A stretch of 64,000 nucleotides of DNA from UBA8941 sp963780545 (GTDB lineage: Archaea > Thermoproteota > Bathyarchaeia > TCS64): positions 372,001-436,000 of the forward strand of contig CAWACK010000008.1 in assembly GCA_963780545.1 (NCBI GenBank). Reading direction: 5' to 3'. Shown piece by piece: positions 45,360 through 54,855 of this stretch. The notes below the pieces were generated by a model. It saw nothing but the letters and a program-made list of their open reading frames with translations. It was not told where the DNA came from and did no database searches. Both the position numbers and the translations under genes were made by a program. Positions within the stretch are counted from its first letter, which is position 1; every line of letters starts with the position of its first letter.

Positions 45360-46541
45360 ATGAAGGTGCTAGTCTTAGGCACCGGAAAGATGGGCTACGG
45401 TCTCTTGAAGGACCTGGCGGCTCAGAAAGATGTAGATGAGATCGTCGCAGCCGACGCAAACATTGAGGCAGCTAAGGCAGTCGTCTCAAAGGTAGGCTGT
45501 GACAAAGTCAGTGGAGTCGAGAAGGCAGACGTAACCGATAAGAAAGCAACTGTGAAGCTCTTCAAAGGCTTCGATGTCATCGTGGCCGCGATCCCGAGAC
45601 AATTTTGTGATCAAGCCGTCGCTGCAACCATCGAGGCTGGGGTAAATTGGGCGGACATTGCCGCGAACTTCGATACGATATTTAGTCAACATGAGGCAGC
45701 AAAAATGGCAGGCGTGACAGTTGTTCCCCACATCGGCCTCGATGTAGGTACAGATAGGGTTCTTCTTGGTGTCGGCTCAAGGAAGCTCGACAAGGTTGAG
45801 AAGCTCTATGTTGCCTGTGGAGGGTTCCCTCAGAAGGGAACCGAGGGTTACTATAATCCCCTCAACTACAAGATCAGCTGGTATTGGCCATTCGCCGTCG
45901 CAGGGAGTCTAGGCAGCTGTAAGATACTAAAAAATGGCAAATACGTTAATATTAAAATTCTCAGCGACCCGACCCCCATAGAGTTTCCGGAACCCTTAGG
46001 CAGGCTTGAGGCCTTCACTAATAGCGGCCTTATGGACGCCGTCGAGCATCTCAGCCTCAAAGATGTAAAGGACGCCTACGGACAGACTATAAGATGGCCT
46101 GGTCACTGCGAGATGTGGAATAAGCTCAAGGACCTTCACCTAATGGACGAAAAGCCCATTAAGGTGAAGGGAGTTGAGGTAAAGCCTCTCGACTTCTGGG
46201 TCGCTTTAGGAGACAAATGGCTTCAATACGGACCTGACGAAGGTGACGCAATATGTCAGCGCGTCATCGTCTCCGGTAAGAAAGATGGTCAGTCAGCCTC
46301 CTACACGTATGAGTTCATGGACTTCGGAGACAAAAATGCTGATCTCTCCGCGATGGCTCGCACAACGGCTTTCCCCTGCAGCATCGTAGCCCAGATGATA
46401 GCGAAGGGGCAGATGAGGACGCCTGGAATCATCCATCCGGCTAAGATTGGCTACGACGAAAAGCTGACAAGGATCTTCTTTAAGGAGATGGCTGAGAGGC
46501 AGATCAAGATCACCGAGATCTTCTCCAGCCCACTAAACTGA
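45360..46541 (+). CDS. Saccharopine dehydrogenase-like oxidoreductase
   Basis: 393 residues, N-terminal Rossmann motif VLVLGTGKMGYGLLKDLA, then GFDVIVAAIPRQFCDQAV and HIGLDVGTDRVLLGVG, typical of the saccharopine/lysine dehydrogenase and carboxynorspermidine dehydrogenase group. In archaea such enzymes act on lysine or on polyamine precursors. It follows the creatininase gene and may share its transcript. Related to the protein at 27703-28836. Confidence 0.75.
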   Translation: MKVLVLGTGKMGYGLLKDLAAQKDVDEIVAADANIEAAKAVVSKVGCDKVSGVEKADVTDKKATVKLFKGFDVIVAAIPRQFCDQAVAATIEAGVNWADIAANFDTIFSQHEAAKMAGVTVVPHIGLDVGTDRVLLGVGSRKLDKVEKLYVACGGFPQKGTEGYYNPLNYKISWYWPFAVAGSLGSCKILKNGKYVNIKILSDPTPIEFPEPLGRLEAFTNSGLMDAVEHLSLKDVKDAYGQTIRWPGHCEMWNKLKDLHLMDEKPIKVKGVEVKPLDFWVALGDKWLQYGPDEGDAICQRVIVSGKKDGQSASYTYEFMDFGDKNADLSAMARTTAFPCSIVAQMIAKGQMRTPGIIHPAKIGYDEKLTRIFFKEMAERQIKITEIFSSPLN

Positions 46542-46666
46542 GGCTCGTTTCCCCGGCGCTAAGGGGAAACCACGAAGATACGACGAGAGTCGATGAAAAC
46601 ACCGTTGAATATCGTCTAGCTTTTATGATTGTATAAAACAATTTAGAGCAACACGGAGATAGATTC

Positions 46667-47941
46667 ATGGTCAAGTCAAGCAGGATTTCAGGATTTTACA
46701 AGATGTCAGTCGATGAGAGAATTAAGATAGTGGCTGAGGAAGTGGGGCTTACCCCTGAGGAGGTCAAGCTCCTAAAGTCGGGGGGAGGTCTCACAGTCGA
46801 TCAAGCGGATCATATGACCGAGAATGTCGTTAGCACAATCTCATACCCCTTCAGTGTTGCTGCCAACTTCATGCTCAATGGCAAAGACCTCCTAATACCA
46901 ATGGCTGGTGAGGAGCCAAGCGTCGTCGCGGCCGCCAGCAACATGGCACGAATAATGAGGAACGGTCCAGGCATCAAAGTCATGAGCAGCCCACCAATAA
47001 TGATCGGCCAGATTCAGCTTACCGACATCCCCGACATGGAGAAGGCTACGAAGATCCTAATCGAGAAGAAGAAGGAGATCCTCGACATGGCGAACGAGAT
47101 AGACCCAGTTCTTGTCAAGTTCGGAGGGGGCGCCAAGGACCTAGAGCTACGTCCACTTAATACCCCAGCGGGGCCGATGCTTATCTGCCACCTTCTTGTC
47201 GACTGTCGTGACGCGATGGGCGCTAACGCCGTCAACACGATGGCTGAGACACTCGCACCCTTACTCGCTGAGCTCACAGGCGGTAAGTCGCTACTCCGCA
47301 TCATAAGCAACCTCGCTGATAGGCGCACATGTAGCGCCGAAGCCGTTATCAAGAAGGAGGACATAGGCGGCGAAGACAAAGTCGATAAAATAGTAAAAGC
47401 ATGGGCCTTCGCAGATGCGGATCCATACCGAGCTTCGACACACAATAAGGGGATCATGAACGGTACGATCGCAGTCGCCCTCGCTTTCGCGCAGGACCAC
47501 CGAGCCCTCGAGGCTGGCGCACATGCCTATGCAGCCCGATCAGGGCAGTACCGAAGTCTCAGTAAGTGGAGCAAGAACAGGGATGGCGACCTCGTCGGTA
47601 TACTAGAGATGCCGATGGCAGTCGGCCTCGTCGGAGGAGCAACCAAGAGCCACCCGATGGCCCAGATCGCTGTAAAGATTCTTGGCTGCACAAAGGCTCA
47701 GGAGCTTGGTGAAGCTATGACCGCCGTGGGCCTCGCACAGAATCTCGGTGCCCTCCGTGCCCTCACACAAGAGGGGATTCAACACGGCCATATGAGGCTC
47801 CACGCAAGAAACCTCGTAGTGATGGCGGGTGCAACCCCAGATATTATGGATGAAGCAGTGAAGCAGTTGGTCGATTCCGGTCAGATCCGGTTCCCTAAGG
47901 CTCAGGAGATCGTCGCTAAACTCAAAGGTCAGACAGCTTGA
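46667..47941 (+). CDS. Hydroxymethylglutaryl-CoA reductase, class II type
   Basis: 424-residue HMG-CoA reductase that makes or uses mevalonate. Motifs MTENVVSTISYPFSVAANF, MAGEEPSVVAAASNMA, DAMGANAVNTMAE and NRDGDLVGILEMPMAVGLVG mark the class II form, while most archaea have class I. It should supply isoprenoid lipids here, since no other reductase is seen in the window. Its stop overlaps the start of the following gene by 4 bases. ATG at 46667. Confidence 0.9.
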   Translation: MVKSSRISGFYKMSVDERIKIVAEEVGLTPEEVKLLKSGGGLTVDQADHMTENVVSTISYPFSVAANFMLNGKDLLIPMAGEEPSVVAAASNMARIMRNGPGIKVMSSPPIMIGQIQLTDIPDMEKATKILIEKKKEILDMANEIDPVLVKFGGGAKDLELRPLNTPAGPMLICHLLVDCRDAMGANAVNTMAETLAPLLAELTGGKSLLRIISNLADRRTCSAEAVIKKEDIGGEDKVDKIVKAWAFADADPYRASTHNKGIMNGTIAVALAFAQDHRALEAGAHAYAARSGQYRSLSKWSKNRDGDLVGILEMPMAVGLVGGATKSHPMAQIAVKILGCTKAQELGEAMTAVGLAQNLGALRALTQEGIQHGHMRLHARNLVVMAGATPDIMDEAVKQLVDSGQIRFPKAQEIVAKLKGQTA

Positions 47942-48445
47942 CGATACTCATCGATGACGCAGGGACGGGCGACCTCCTCTGGGGGGTCGTCATCGGTGCC
48001 TACAAGCCAGAGACCGACACATTCCTTTACGATATCATAGATGTCTCCTTTTTCAAGGAAGGAAACTTCCAAGAGAAGAGATACCTTAGAAGAGGCAGCC
48101 AAAATCGCACTCAGCCTAGTTGATCGCCTAGACCATAAGGCTGACGAGAAAATCAAGGTATGTCAAGGCGATGTCCTAAACGTCGCGGCGGAGGAGCTAA
48201 AAGAAAAGTATGGTGAAGAGATAATAGAGCGCGTCCATGTCGAGGGGCGGGCTCAGAAGCTAGTAGAGCTCGCCTATACAGATGAGCTAAGGAACCTCGG
48301 CTATGAGCCGATTCCCGACCGCACCGAGAGGTGGGGAAAGAGCTTCTGGCACATGTACGACTGGGTGAAGAGGGACCCAGAGAATAGGGTCCAATGGGTA
48401 AAAACCGGTTTCCCGAACCTGAAAAAGTTCAGGATATTTCATTAA
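47938..48445 (+). CDS. Conserved archaeal protein, coupled to HMG-CoA reductase gene, frameshifted
   Basis: About 168 residues once one base is dropped near 48084-48085: the first frame reads TILIDDAGTGDLLWGVVIGA to NFQEKRY, the second continues LEEAAKIALSLVDRLDHKAD to the end. ILIDDAGTGDLLWG resembles the RNase H-like fold of small archaeal proteins, which is only a guess. It starts at TTG 47938 inside the stop of the HMG-CoA reductase gene, so translation is coupled. Confidence 0.65.
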
Positions 48446-48492
48446 AACTGATAATCTTTTAACCGATGGAGAGTTCTGATTCTACGATCTGA

Positions 48493-49020
48493 TTGAAGCC
48501 CTGGCTCCTAAACATCCTCGCCTGCCCGATTGACAAGCACCACCCCCTCGAGGCCTACTTCTTCAGTTGGGAGACGCCTGAGACGGATATGGAAAAGATC
48601 GCCATGGAATTAGGTCAGCCTTTGAAGAATCTTGAGGAGAAGTACGGAGTTCTCAGAAAGCAGTTAGAAGATGGAACCATAAGCCCACCATCCGTATCAG
48701 CTATCACCGATAAGACTGGGTCAAAAGCCGCGGTATTGCTTCATAAGAAGACTGTAAAGATTCTAGATGAGAAGCAAATGAAGCCAGAGGACATAGATAT
48801 CCTCTACAGGTACCTCAACATGTTGGAGTTAGGGGAGGGGCTTCTCTACTGCCCCGAGTGTGAACGCTGGTACCCCATAGGGAGTTCCGTTGAATCTATT
48901 CCGGAGCTGATGCCCGATGACCTGAGAGAGGGAGAGAAGGACCTCGAGTGGTTAAGAAAGTGGAAGAGTTTAGTCCCAGCGAAGATCCTGAAAAAAGGCA
49001 AACCGTTCAGCCTGGAGTAG
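48493..49020 (+). CDS. Trm112-like zinc-binding protein with a long insertion
   Basis: 175 residues. The N-terminus WLLNILACPIDKHHPLEA and the segment GEGLLYCPECERWYPIGSSVESIPELMP are the two halves of the Trm112/UPF0434 zinc fold, which activates methyltransferases for tRNA and release factors. The usual archaeal protein is about 60 residues; here about 100 residues, mostly helical, lie between the halves. Only three of the usual four cysteines are seen (C11, then CPEC), so zinc may be held differently. TTG start at 48493. Confidence 0.7.
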   Translation: MKPWLLNILACPIDKHHPLEAYFFSWETPETDMEKIAMELGQPLKNLEEKYGVLRKQLEDGTISPPSVSAITDKTGSKAAVLLHKKTVKILDEKQMKPEDIDILYRYLNMLELGEGLLYCPECERWYPIGSSVESIPELMPDDLREGEKDLEWLRKWKSLVPAKILKKGKPFSLE

Positions 49021-49793
49021 GCGACGTGGGGGCCTCGGGAACTTGCTGAGGCTGGGGAGTCTCGACTTGCGCAGTCTTCTCGGTCTTCCAAGTCGTCCAG
49101 ACATACCAGAGTGCAACCAGACCCCATATGGAGGCTATTATCTCAGATTGAATGATACCGAACTGGCTCGCGTAAACAGCGGAGAAGTTGAAGAAAAAGT
49201 GAGCAGCCATCGCCACGCCGACGTAGTACGGCTGCTTCGCCCTGAATGATTGCAAAATGAGTACACTCATTCCTATGTGAAAGGAAATGGCTGCTAGCCT
49301 CTCCCAGATGCCGACGAAGGCCACCCATTCAGGTGTCGCTGCGATCGACTGCGAGTTGGGTCGTGGACATCGTTTGTGGGTAGAAGTAAGCGCTGATGGC
49401 GGTTCCAAGCACGCTTATTCCTACTAAGAGTATCGACTCGATGCCACCGTGGCCGACACCGTACATCAACCCGTTAACAAGCTTATGATCTTTAACTAGG
49501 AATCGAAAGGCGACCCAGCGGGCTCCCTCCTCGAAGACCCCAGCGGTTAATGAGGGGATAGCGATGCTAAGGTAGATGAATGCGGCTCCAGTGAAGTTGT
49601 CGTAAATCCAGACCGATGCTACTGAATTAAGGGGAATCCTAACCAGAGCTACGACGAATAATACACAGCCGATGAAGAATACTCTCCACTTGGCCCCAAG
49701 CTTGCTCCAGAGGTATAAACCGAGGATAACGGGGATTAATATCTCTAGTAGACCCGAGGTGAAGAGTGAGAGAAACAGCGTGAAAGATATCAT
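49007..49793 (-). CDS. YhfC-like intramembrane protease family protein, frameshifted
   Basis: About 261 residues over two frames with a +1 shift near 49345-49356. The first part (ATG 49793) has four hydrophobic spans and VFEEGARWVAFRFLVKDH, the EExxR motif, then MYGVGHGGIESILLVGIS. The second part begins SIAATPEWVAFVGIWERLAA and has HIGMSVLILQ and AMAAHFFFNFSA. These are the blocks of the YhfC/CPBP-like family. The tail is proline-rich. Its end overlaps the Trm112-like gene by 14 bases on the other strand. Confidence 0.72.
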
Positions 49794-50006
49794 GTGTAAT
49801 TGGACGACTCGAGTTTGTTAAGGGTTTTACTCCTTCACATTATATCCCTAAATGGGCACATAGATGGTGCAAACTTGAGTCCGCCTCCTAAAAGAGAAAT
49901 GGATCCTGGAATAACTTTTTAAATTAATAATCTATCGACTACATTTATTGTTACTAACTACTTTCTAGAATATTATTAAAATGGCTAAATGGATATACTA
50001 GGTGTC

Positions 50007-50171
50007 TTAGCGACCTCTGCTCTTCGTCCTCTTGGGGCGAAGGTTCTTGCTATGGCACTTACGGCATTTCGTCGCTGCCTTGGAGTTGGTGGCGCCGCAC
50101 TGCCTGCAGACTGTCTTGACGAGATTCGCCTCGCGGCTAAGTTCTGTCTTGAATGGGTCACGTAGAGCCAT
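50007..50171 (-). CDS. rpl40e: Ribosomal protein L40e
   Basis: 54-residue protein, ATG at 50171, TAA at 50007. It begins MALRDPFKTELSREANLVKT and has the zinc ribbon CRQC (22-25) and CRKC (36-39), then HSKNLRPKRTKSRGR, the standard archaeal L40e sequence. It is a large-subunit ribosomal protein found only in archaea and, fused to ubiquitin, in eukaryotes, so it confirms the archaeal origin of the window. It stands alone. Confidence 0.93.
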   Translation of the reverse strand: MALRDPFKTELSREANLVKTVCRQCGATNSKAATKCRKCHSKNLRPKRTKSRGR

Positions 50172-50352
50172 ATTTATCCACCTTTCTGATGGGCTCTGAA
50201 GCTATACGGCTCGGGGTATATTATCTTTACTCTGAATATCAGAGATCCTTTTACAGAATCTTGTCGGCGTAAGATGGAAGATTAACGATGTTCTACTGTC
50301 CTGGAAAAGGCAAATGTTATCCAGAAAGAGTGTGAGAGATTCTCTCACCAAG

Positions 50353-51762
50353 CTATATTGGCGAGATGCTATAGGCGACTGCAAAGTAGCCCGCGAAATA
50401 TATGAATAGGTACAACATTACACCCCAACTATCGTTGATGAAGGCAAACATGATACCGAGAGCCGTGTAGACAAGCATTATCATCTCAAGCCATGGCAGC
50501 TCCTTCAGGGCGCCATAAGAGGCGTCGAGCTTATCTCCCTTCTTGACTATGTTGAACTTAGGTACACGAAGATAACTCCCCCCCTTATGGAAGAACCCCT
50601 TGATCATCTCGATTGAAACTTTGGCTGATATTCCGTAGCCAATTAGAGCGAGAAAACCCATGTAGGGCAGCTTTTTCACGAGGCTCAAACCCTGCCAGCG
50701 GACCGTGGTATAATAGAGGGTGAAGCTGCTTATTGTGCAGAGGGTTAGTAGACCAACATACAATGGTGAGGTTATGTATGGGAACTTGTTCAATGCGAGG
50801 AGGGGAACGGTTACAATTAGCCCAAGAAACATCCAGAGACTAACCGTGTAATAAGTGAGATGGAGCGTAGCCTCTACCTTCTGAAGTCTAGTTCGAGAGC
50901 TTTTCCAGACGCTGCCAAGGAGTTTCTTTGCACACTGTACACTGCCTCGAGCCCACCTCCCCTGTTGTGTGCGGAAAGCCATCATATTCGGTGGAATTTC
51001 ACCCATCACCTTTAGATCACGTAGATACATTGATTTCCACCCCTTGATTTGCATCTGGTAACTGAGATCCAGATCTTCGCTGAGGGTATCCCAACTCCAG
51101 CCTCCGACATCTCTCACCGCGTCCATGCGGAGCAAGCCTGCGGATCCGTTGAAGTTTAGAAGGAGGCCCGCAGCACTTCGTGCAGATTGTTCAACTATAT
51201 GATATCCGTCTATTGCAAGGGAGAAAGCTTCGGTGTACTTACTATATCCACGGTTAAGGTGATCCCATCTGGCTTGAACGAATCCGATCTTAGGGTCGCT
51301 CTCTAAGGCAGCTACTGTGCGTTCGAGGAAGTCTTTCGGTGGCATAAAGTCCGCGTCTATGAGGGCTAGATACTTTCCATGAGTGTATTGTAGGGCGTTT
51401 TCTAGAGCACCTGCCTTGTATCCGATGCGATTTTCGCGTCTAATTTCCTTAATGTCGACACCATTTGACCTCTGCTTCTTAACCTCTCTGTCAATGATGT
51501 CTCGGGTCTCATCTGTACTGTCGTCAAGTACGAGTATCTCTAGTTTGTCGCGTGGCCATTCCATCACGCAGACGGAGTTTATGAGTCTTTCAACAACGTA
51601 TTTCTCATTGTATATTGGAAGTTGGACCGTCACTATATTGTGATTAGTGACGTTTTTTGTCTTAGGTGTCTTATATTTCATGGATTTCCACACCATGTAG
51701 AAGCAGTTATAGCCGTAGGGTAGCAGCATAAGTGTGAAGAGGAAGTAGAAAAACACGAGCAC
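50353..51762 (-). CDS. Membrane glycosyltransferase family 2 (cellulose synthase-like)
   Basis: 469 residues. N-terminal transmembrane segment, then a GT-A domain with VTVQLPIYNEKYVVERL, LALIDADFMPPKDFL (DxD), LSEDLDLSYQ (the general base region) and QQGRWARGS (Q-x-x-R-W). Four or more transmembrane segments follow, as in processive enzymes such as BcsA and ceramide glucosyltransferase. It probably exports or builds a surface polysaccharide or glycolipid. The first usable start is GTG at 51762; the frame is open about 27 bases further upstream without a better one. Confidence 0.88.
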   Translation of the reverse strand: MLVFFYFLFTLMLLPYGYNCFYMVWKSMKYKTPKTKNVTNHNIVTVQLPIYNEKYVVERLINSVCVMEWPRDKLEILVLDDSTDETRDIIDREVKKQRSNGVDIKEIRRENRIGYKAGALENALQYTHGKYLALIDADFMPPKDFLERTVAALESDPKIGFVQARWDHLNRGYSKYTEAFSLAIDGYHIVEQSARSAAGLLLNFNGSAGLLRMDAVRDVGGWSWDTLSEDLDLSYQMQIKGWKSMYLRDLKVMGEIPPNMMAFRTQQGRWARGSVQCAKKLLGSVWKSSRTRLQKVEATLHLTYYTVSLWMFLGLIVTVPLLALNKFPYITSPLYVGLLTLCTISSFTLYYTTVRWQGLSLVKKLPYMGFLALIGYGISAKVSIEMIKGFFHKGGSYLRVPKFNIVKKGDKLDASYGALKELPWLEMIMLVYTALGIMFAFINDSWGVMLYLFIYFAGYFAVAYSISPI

Positions 51763-51881
51763 AGTTTCTATCCACAGACTCGTCTTCCTTCACCTCTTGT
51801 TACCTAAATGATGCGTTGTTGAGTCAATAACCTACTAACATGAAAAGGTATTGTAGGTTTGGGTGGTGGTCTATGGGATTG

Positions 51882-52646
51882 TCAGAAGATAATGGACATG
51901 CAGGTTAGAGCACCATCGCATTTCTGTATCTCGGAGACATTTAGGACTACTACGTCAAAGCCCGCCTCATTCACCATCTGATGCGCCTCAGGGTAGCCCT
52001 TTGCCATGAGAACAGTGTCTCCCACTGCTAGTGTATCAGCTGCGTACTCATCATTGCTCGGTGGGATAATTATCTGGAACCCTTCGAGGGCGGGGTGAGT
52101 CGCATACCTCTCAGTTGCAATCATGACTCCCTTTCCGAGATAGGTGATATAGCTCTTCAGGTGCATGATGCCGGGATCGAAAACTGTAGCAACAGGTACA
52201 TCAAGCCACTCCTGCATCTGGGCGACTCCCTCCGGATTGGTTCGCTGACTTATGCCACTGATTAATTTGTTTGGGATATGAACGACATCCCCGCCCTCAA
52301 CGGTCGCTGGGGAGGTTGAGCGCTTCACTTTGACGTACTGTTTGAGAACCGCTTCTACACCAGTCTCCTCCCCCCGGCGACTCATCTTAGCCATCCTGCA
52401 AATCAGTGCTTTCCCGTTATGTACCACTGCGTTATCCTCAACGAAGACCGAGTCGGGGTGTTCATCGTCGCGTGGGACCTTGATTATCTCCAACCCAAGC
52501 TCCTTTAGTGCCTTACAGTAAGAATCATGTTGCTCTCGAGCTAATTTGATGTCTAGGGTATCATGAAGCGGGTGGGTAGATAGGCAACTCTTGTACTTAT
52601 CTCCTATGTCTCTGACGAGCGCGCGTTTGGGATCCATAAAACTCAC
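51882..52646 (-). CDS. Dimethylarginine dimethylaminohydrolase/arginine deiminase family enzyme
   Basis: 254-residue guanidino-modifying enzyme of the pentein fold. Key segments are DSVFVEDNAVVH, VEGGDVVHIPN, MHLKSYITYLG (catalytic histidine) and the nucleophile cysteine near the end in CDGALTCMSIIF. Relatives hydrolyse dimethylarginine to citrulline or act as arginine deiminases. Function on arginine or a derivative fits a peptide-degrading organism. No arginine operon is nearby. Confidence 0.83.
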   Translation of the reverse strand: MSFMDPKRALVRDIGDKYKSCLSTHPLHDTLDIKLAREQHDSYCKALKELGLEIIKVPRDDEHPDSVFVEDNAVVHNGKALICRMAKMSRRGEETGVEAVLKQYVKVKRSTSPATVEGGDVVHIPNKLISGISQRTNPEGVAQMQEWLDVPVATVFDPGIMHLKSYITYLGKGVMIATERYATHPALEGFQIIIPPSNDEYAADTLAVGDTVLMAKGYPEAHQMVNEAGFDVVVLNVSEIQKCDGALTCMSIIF

Positions 52647-52727
52647 TGAGCCTCGATCCTACTCCTCGCCTTAAAACGATTGAGGCATAATGAAACTTTA
52701 TAGTTCCTTCCTACACCACTCATAACA

Positions 52728-53834
52728 GTGAAACGAATGCCAGTTGACATGTACAAGGTCCTTAGAGACCTCATGGACGCCCCTGCGGTAACGGGTTTTG
52801 AAGAACCCCGCAGGAAAAGGATAATCGAATACTATAGCAAGTACTGCGATACCGTCTCAATCGACGTAATTGGGAATGTGGTGGGAACAATGGGCTCGGG
52901 CGAAAAATCAGTCATGCTCGCTGGACACTATGACCAGATTGGCTTCCTAGTAAAGTACATCGATGAAAAGGGATACGCAAGCTTCGATCAGGTCGGGGGC
53001 TGGGATCCCCGCGTCGCCTACGGAACAAGGGTTAGGATCTGGGTTGGCGACGGTCCTGAGGACTATATACTTGGCACCATCGGGACGAAGGCCGCTCATC
53101 TCACCGAAGCGAGCGAGCGCGAGAAGGCGATTCCACTGAAGGACATGAGGATCGACTTCAGCGCCTCAACTACCGAGGAGGCGACGAAGATGGGTGTCAA
53201 AATAGGCTGCCCCGTAACACCCGATGCGGAGGTGGCATACCTTGGCAAGGAGGGCAGTGATTTCGTCGTCGGCCCCGCCTTCGACGACGTCTGTGCGGTC
53301 GCCTCATTCATAGAAGCTCTCGACATACTTGCGAAGGACCCACCAAAGAAGGTAAAAATCTACGCCGTTGCAACGACGCAGGAGGAGATTGGGTTCCGCG
53401 GTGCCTCTGTATCTGCCTATAATATTCAACCTTGGGCAGCGATCGCTGCGGATGTAACCCACGCTGTGGCGCCTGGAGTCGAATCGAACAGAGTAAACGA
53501 CATCCAGCTAGGGAAGGGCCCAGCGATCGGCATAGGTGCCAACTTTACTCGCCCCCTCTGGGAGATGATGGAGAAGGTGGCTAAGAAAGGTAAGATTCCT
53601 TACCAGAGGGAAAGCGTCCCTAGTCAGTCCGGAACCGATGCTTGGGCCATCCAAGTCACACGCGGCGGCACTATTACAGGCCTTGTCTCCCTTCCAAACC
53701 GCTACATGCATAGCCCCAACGAGGTTGTGAGCCTCAGCGACCTCACCAACGCTGGGAAGCTAATAGCCACGACAATCAAGGCACTAGATAATAGCGACCT
53801 CAAGCACACCGTCGAGGTCTATCGAAAGAAGTAG
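52728..53834 (+). CDS. M42 family aminopeptidase, second copy
   Basis: 368 residues. VMLAGHYDQIGFLV, GPAFDDVCAVASF, ATTQEEIGFRGASVSA, IAADVTHAV, SQSGTDAWAIQVTRGG and LPNRYMHSPNEVV are the metal and catalytic motifs, complete. The TET family acts as large peptide-trimming complexes. It starts at GTG 52728 with ATG codons 3 and 7 codons on as alternatives. A T7 run after the stop (53847-53854) should end the transcript. Distinct from the copy at 42665. Confidence 0.88.
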   Translation: MKRMPVDMYKVLRDLMDAPAVTGFEEPRRKRIIEYYSKYCDTVSIDVIGNVVGTMGSGEKSVMLAGHYDQIGFLVKYIDEKGYASFDQVGGWDPRVAYGTRVRIWVGDGPEDYILGTIGTKAAHLTEASEREKAIPLKDMRIDFSASTTEEATKMGVKIGCPVTPDAEVAYLGKEGSDFVVGPAFDDVCAVASFIEALDILAKDPPKKVKIYAVATTQEEIGFRGASVSAYNIQPWAAIAADVTHAVAPGVESNRVNDIQLGKGPAIGIGANFTRPLWEMMEKVAKKGKIPYQRESVPSQSGTDAWAIQVTRGGTITGLVSLPNRYMHSPNEVVSLSDLTNAGKLIATTIKALDNSDLKHTVEVYRKK

Positions 53835-53846
53835 TACTCGGCTACA

Positions 53847-53856
53847 ACTCTTTTTT
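53847..53856 (+). terminator. T-tract terminator after the second M42 gene
   Basis: CTTTTTTTAA follows the stop by about 12 bases; a T-run of this kind is typical for archaeal termination. Confidence 0.45.
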
Positions 53857-53896
53857 TAAATATACAGTCGACTCCTCCCCTTCTAGAAGGGATGAA

Positions 53897-54344
53897 TTGA
53901 AGACTTCTAAGGCCCTGGGACTACTCATTATCGTGCTGGAGATCGGAGGCATTGTGTTCCTTCTACTCTGCGGTCAGACTCTACTCGCCATCATAGGCAC
54001 GGCCACAAGTGGAGGTCAAATCCCTACAGAAATAGATCAGGCGACGGGTGTCGCCAGGCTCACTTTTACCGCTGATCCAAAAAATGGGGGCTATCTCCCC
54101 GCTATTCTAACCATTGGGTTTCGGCGTAAGCACCAACGATGGCTTGTTTTCTGTCAGCAACTTCACGACGATCAACCTAGAACCGGGGAAACAGGTTCCG
54201 ACAACTATTACGCTCAAGGTCCCACAGGATAAACTTCAATTATACGCGAATGGGGAAGGGACCCTCGATGTCTACACTAACACAAAGACGCTCTGGAACC
54301 TAGTGAGTCTCGACTACAACGTCAAGGTGAGAGGAGGGGACTGA
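53897..54344 (+). CDS. Small membrane-anchored protein of unknown function, frameshifted
   Basis: About 148 residues once one G of a GGG run (54116-54118) is removed. The N-terminus ALGLLIIVLEIGGIVFLLLC is a membrane anchor; the joined rest (ILTIGFGVSTNDGLFSVSNF, then TTITLKVPQDKLQLYANGEG) is a beta-sandwich-like ectodomain. TTG start at 53897 after AGAAGGGATG. It forms an operon with the next gene. No family recognised. Confidence 0.6.
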
Positions 54345-54345
54345 G

Positions 54346-54819
54346 TTAAAGGTCAGACAGAATGCGGTCATATCAGCGTTCGCTACGATCTTCATTCTAG
54401 TTGTCCTCCCCTTCATCATACTCAAGTTTATTCCTGAGGAGATGCTTAATCAGCTTGAATTAGCTGGTTTTAGCCTCCAATCTTTCGTTGTTCAGATGGC
54501 GATGCTTGGATTCGTTGTCGCCGCCGTAACGCTCGTTAAAGGGATTGTCGAAAGAACATCTATCGCTTATCTCATCCTAGATATTGTGGAGAATATAGTT
54601 GCCCTCATCTTCACCTTTTTTGTCATCGGCGTCGGGAACATCGGTAACCTCGGGTTAACAAGCTTTAATGTAGTTCAGGGGAACTTGACCGCCAACATCT
54701 CTCTCGACATCCGATTCTTCTTATGGGTGACGATGGGAATCGTTGGTTTCAGAGTGGTGAGTTCGATTATCGAGTTCAACGAAGCGAAGACTGAGACAAC
54801 CTCGGCTCCGAATGGGTAA
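54346..54819 (+). CDS. Small integral membrane protein of unknown function, start unclear
   Basis: The frame is coding from about 54346: LKVRQNAVISAFATIFILVV is a first membrane helix, then MLNQLELAGFSLQSFVVQMA and further helices such as ILDIVENIVALIFTFFVIGV, ending with TTSAPNG. In frame before the ATG at 54442 there is no ATG, GTG or TTG; the codon at the expected place is TTA. Either that TTA is a misread TTG or an unusual start is used. Next to the anchored protein upstream, so probably one unit. Confidence 0.55.
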   Translation, partial: LKVRQNAVISAFATIFILVVLPFIILKFIPEEMLNQLELAGFSLQSFVVQMAMLGFVVAAVTLVKGIVERTSIAYLILDIVENIVALIFTFFVIGVGNIGNLGLTSFNVVQGNLTANISLDIRFFLWVTMGIVGFRVVSSIIEFNEAKTETTSAPNG

Positions 54820-54855
54820 AACCGTTTTATTCTCATCACGACTCCTAGGTTTGTC

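Noticed and set aside
7438..54344. Programmed +1 frameshifting as a shared mechanism
   Set aside because: The sites share no common slippery motif (several are simple short runs, others are not) and include unrelated genes; errors explain them more simply.
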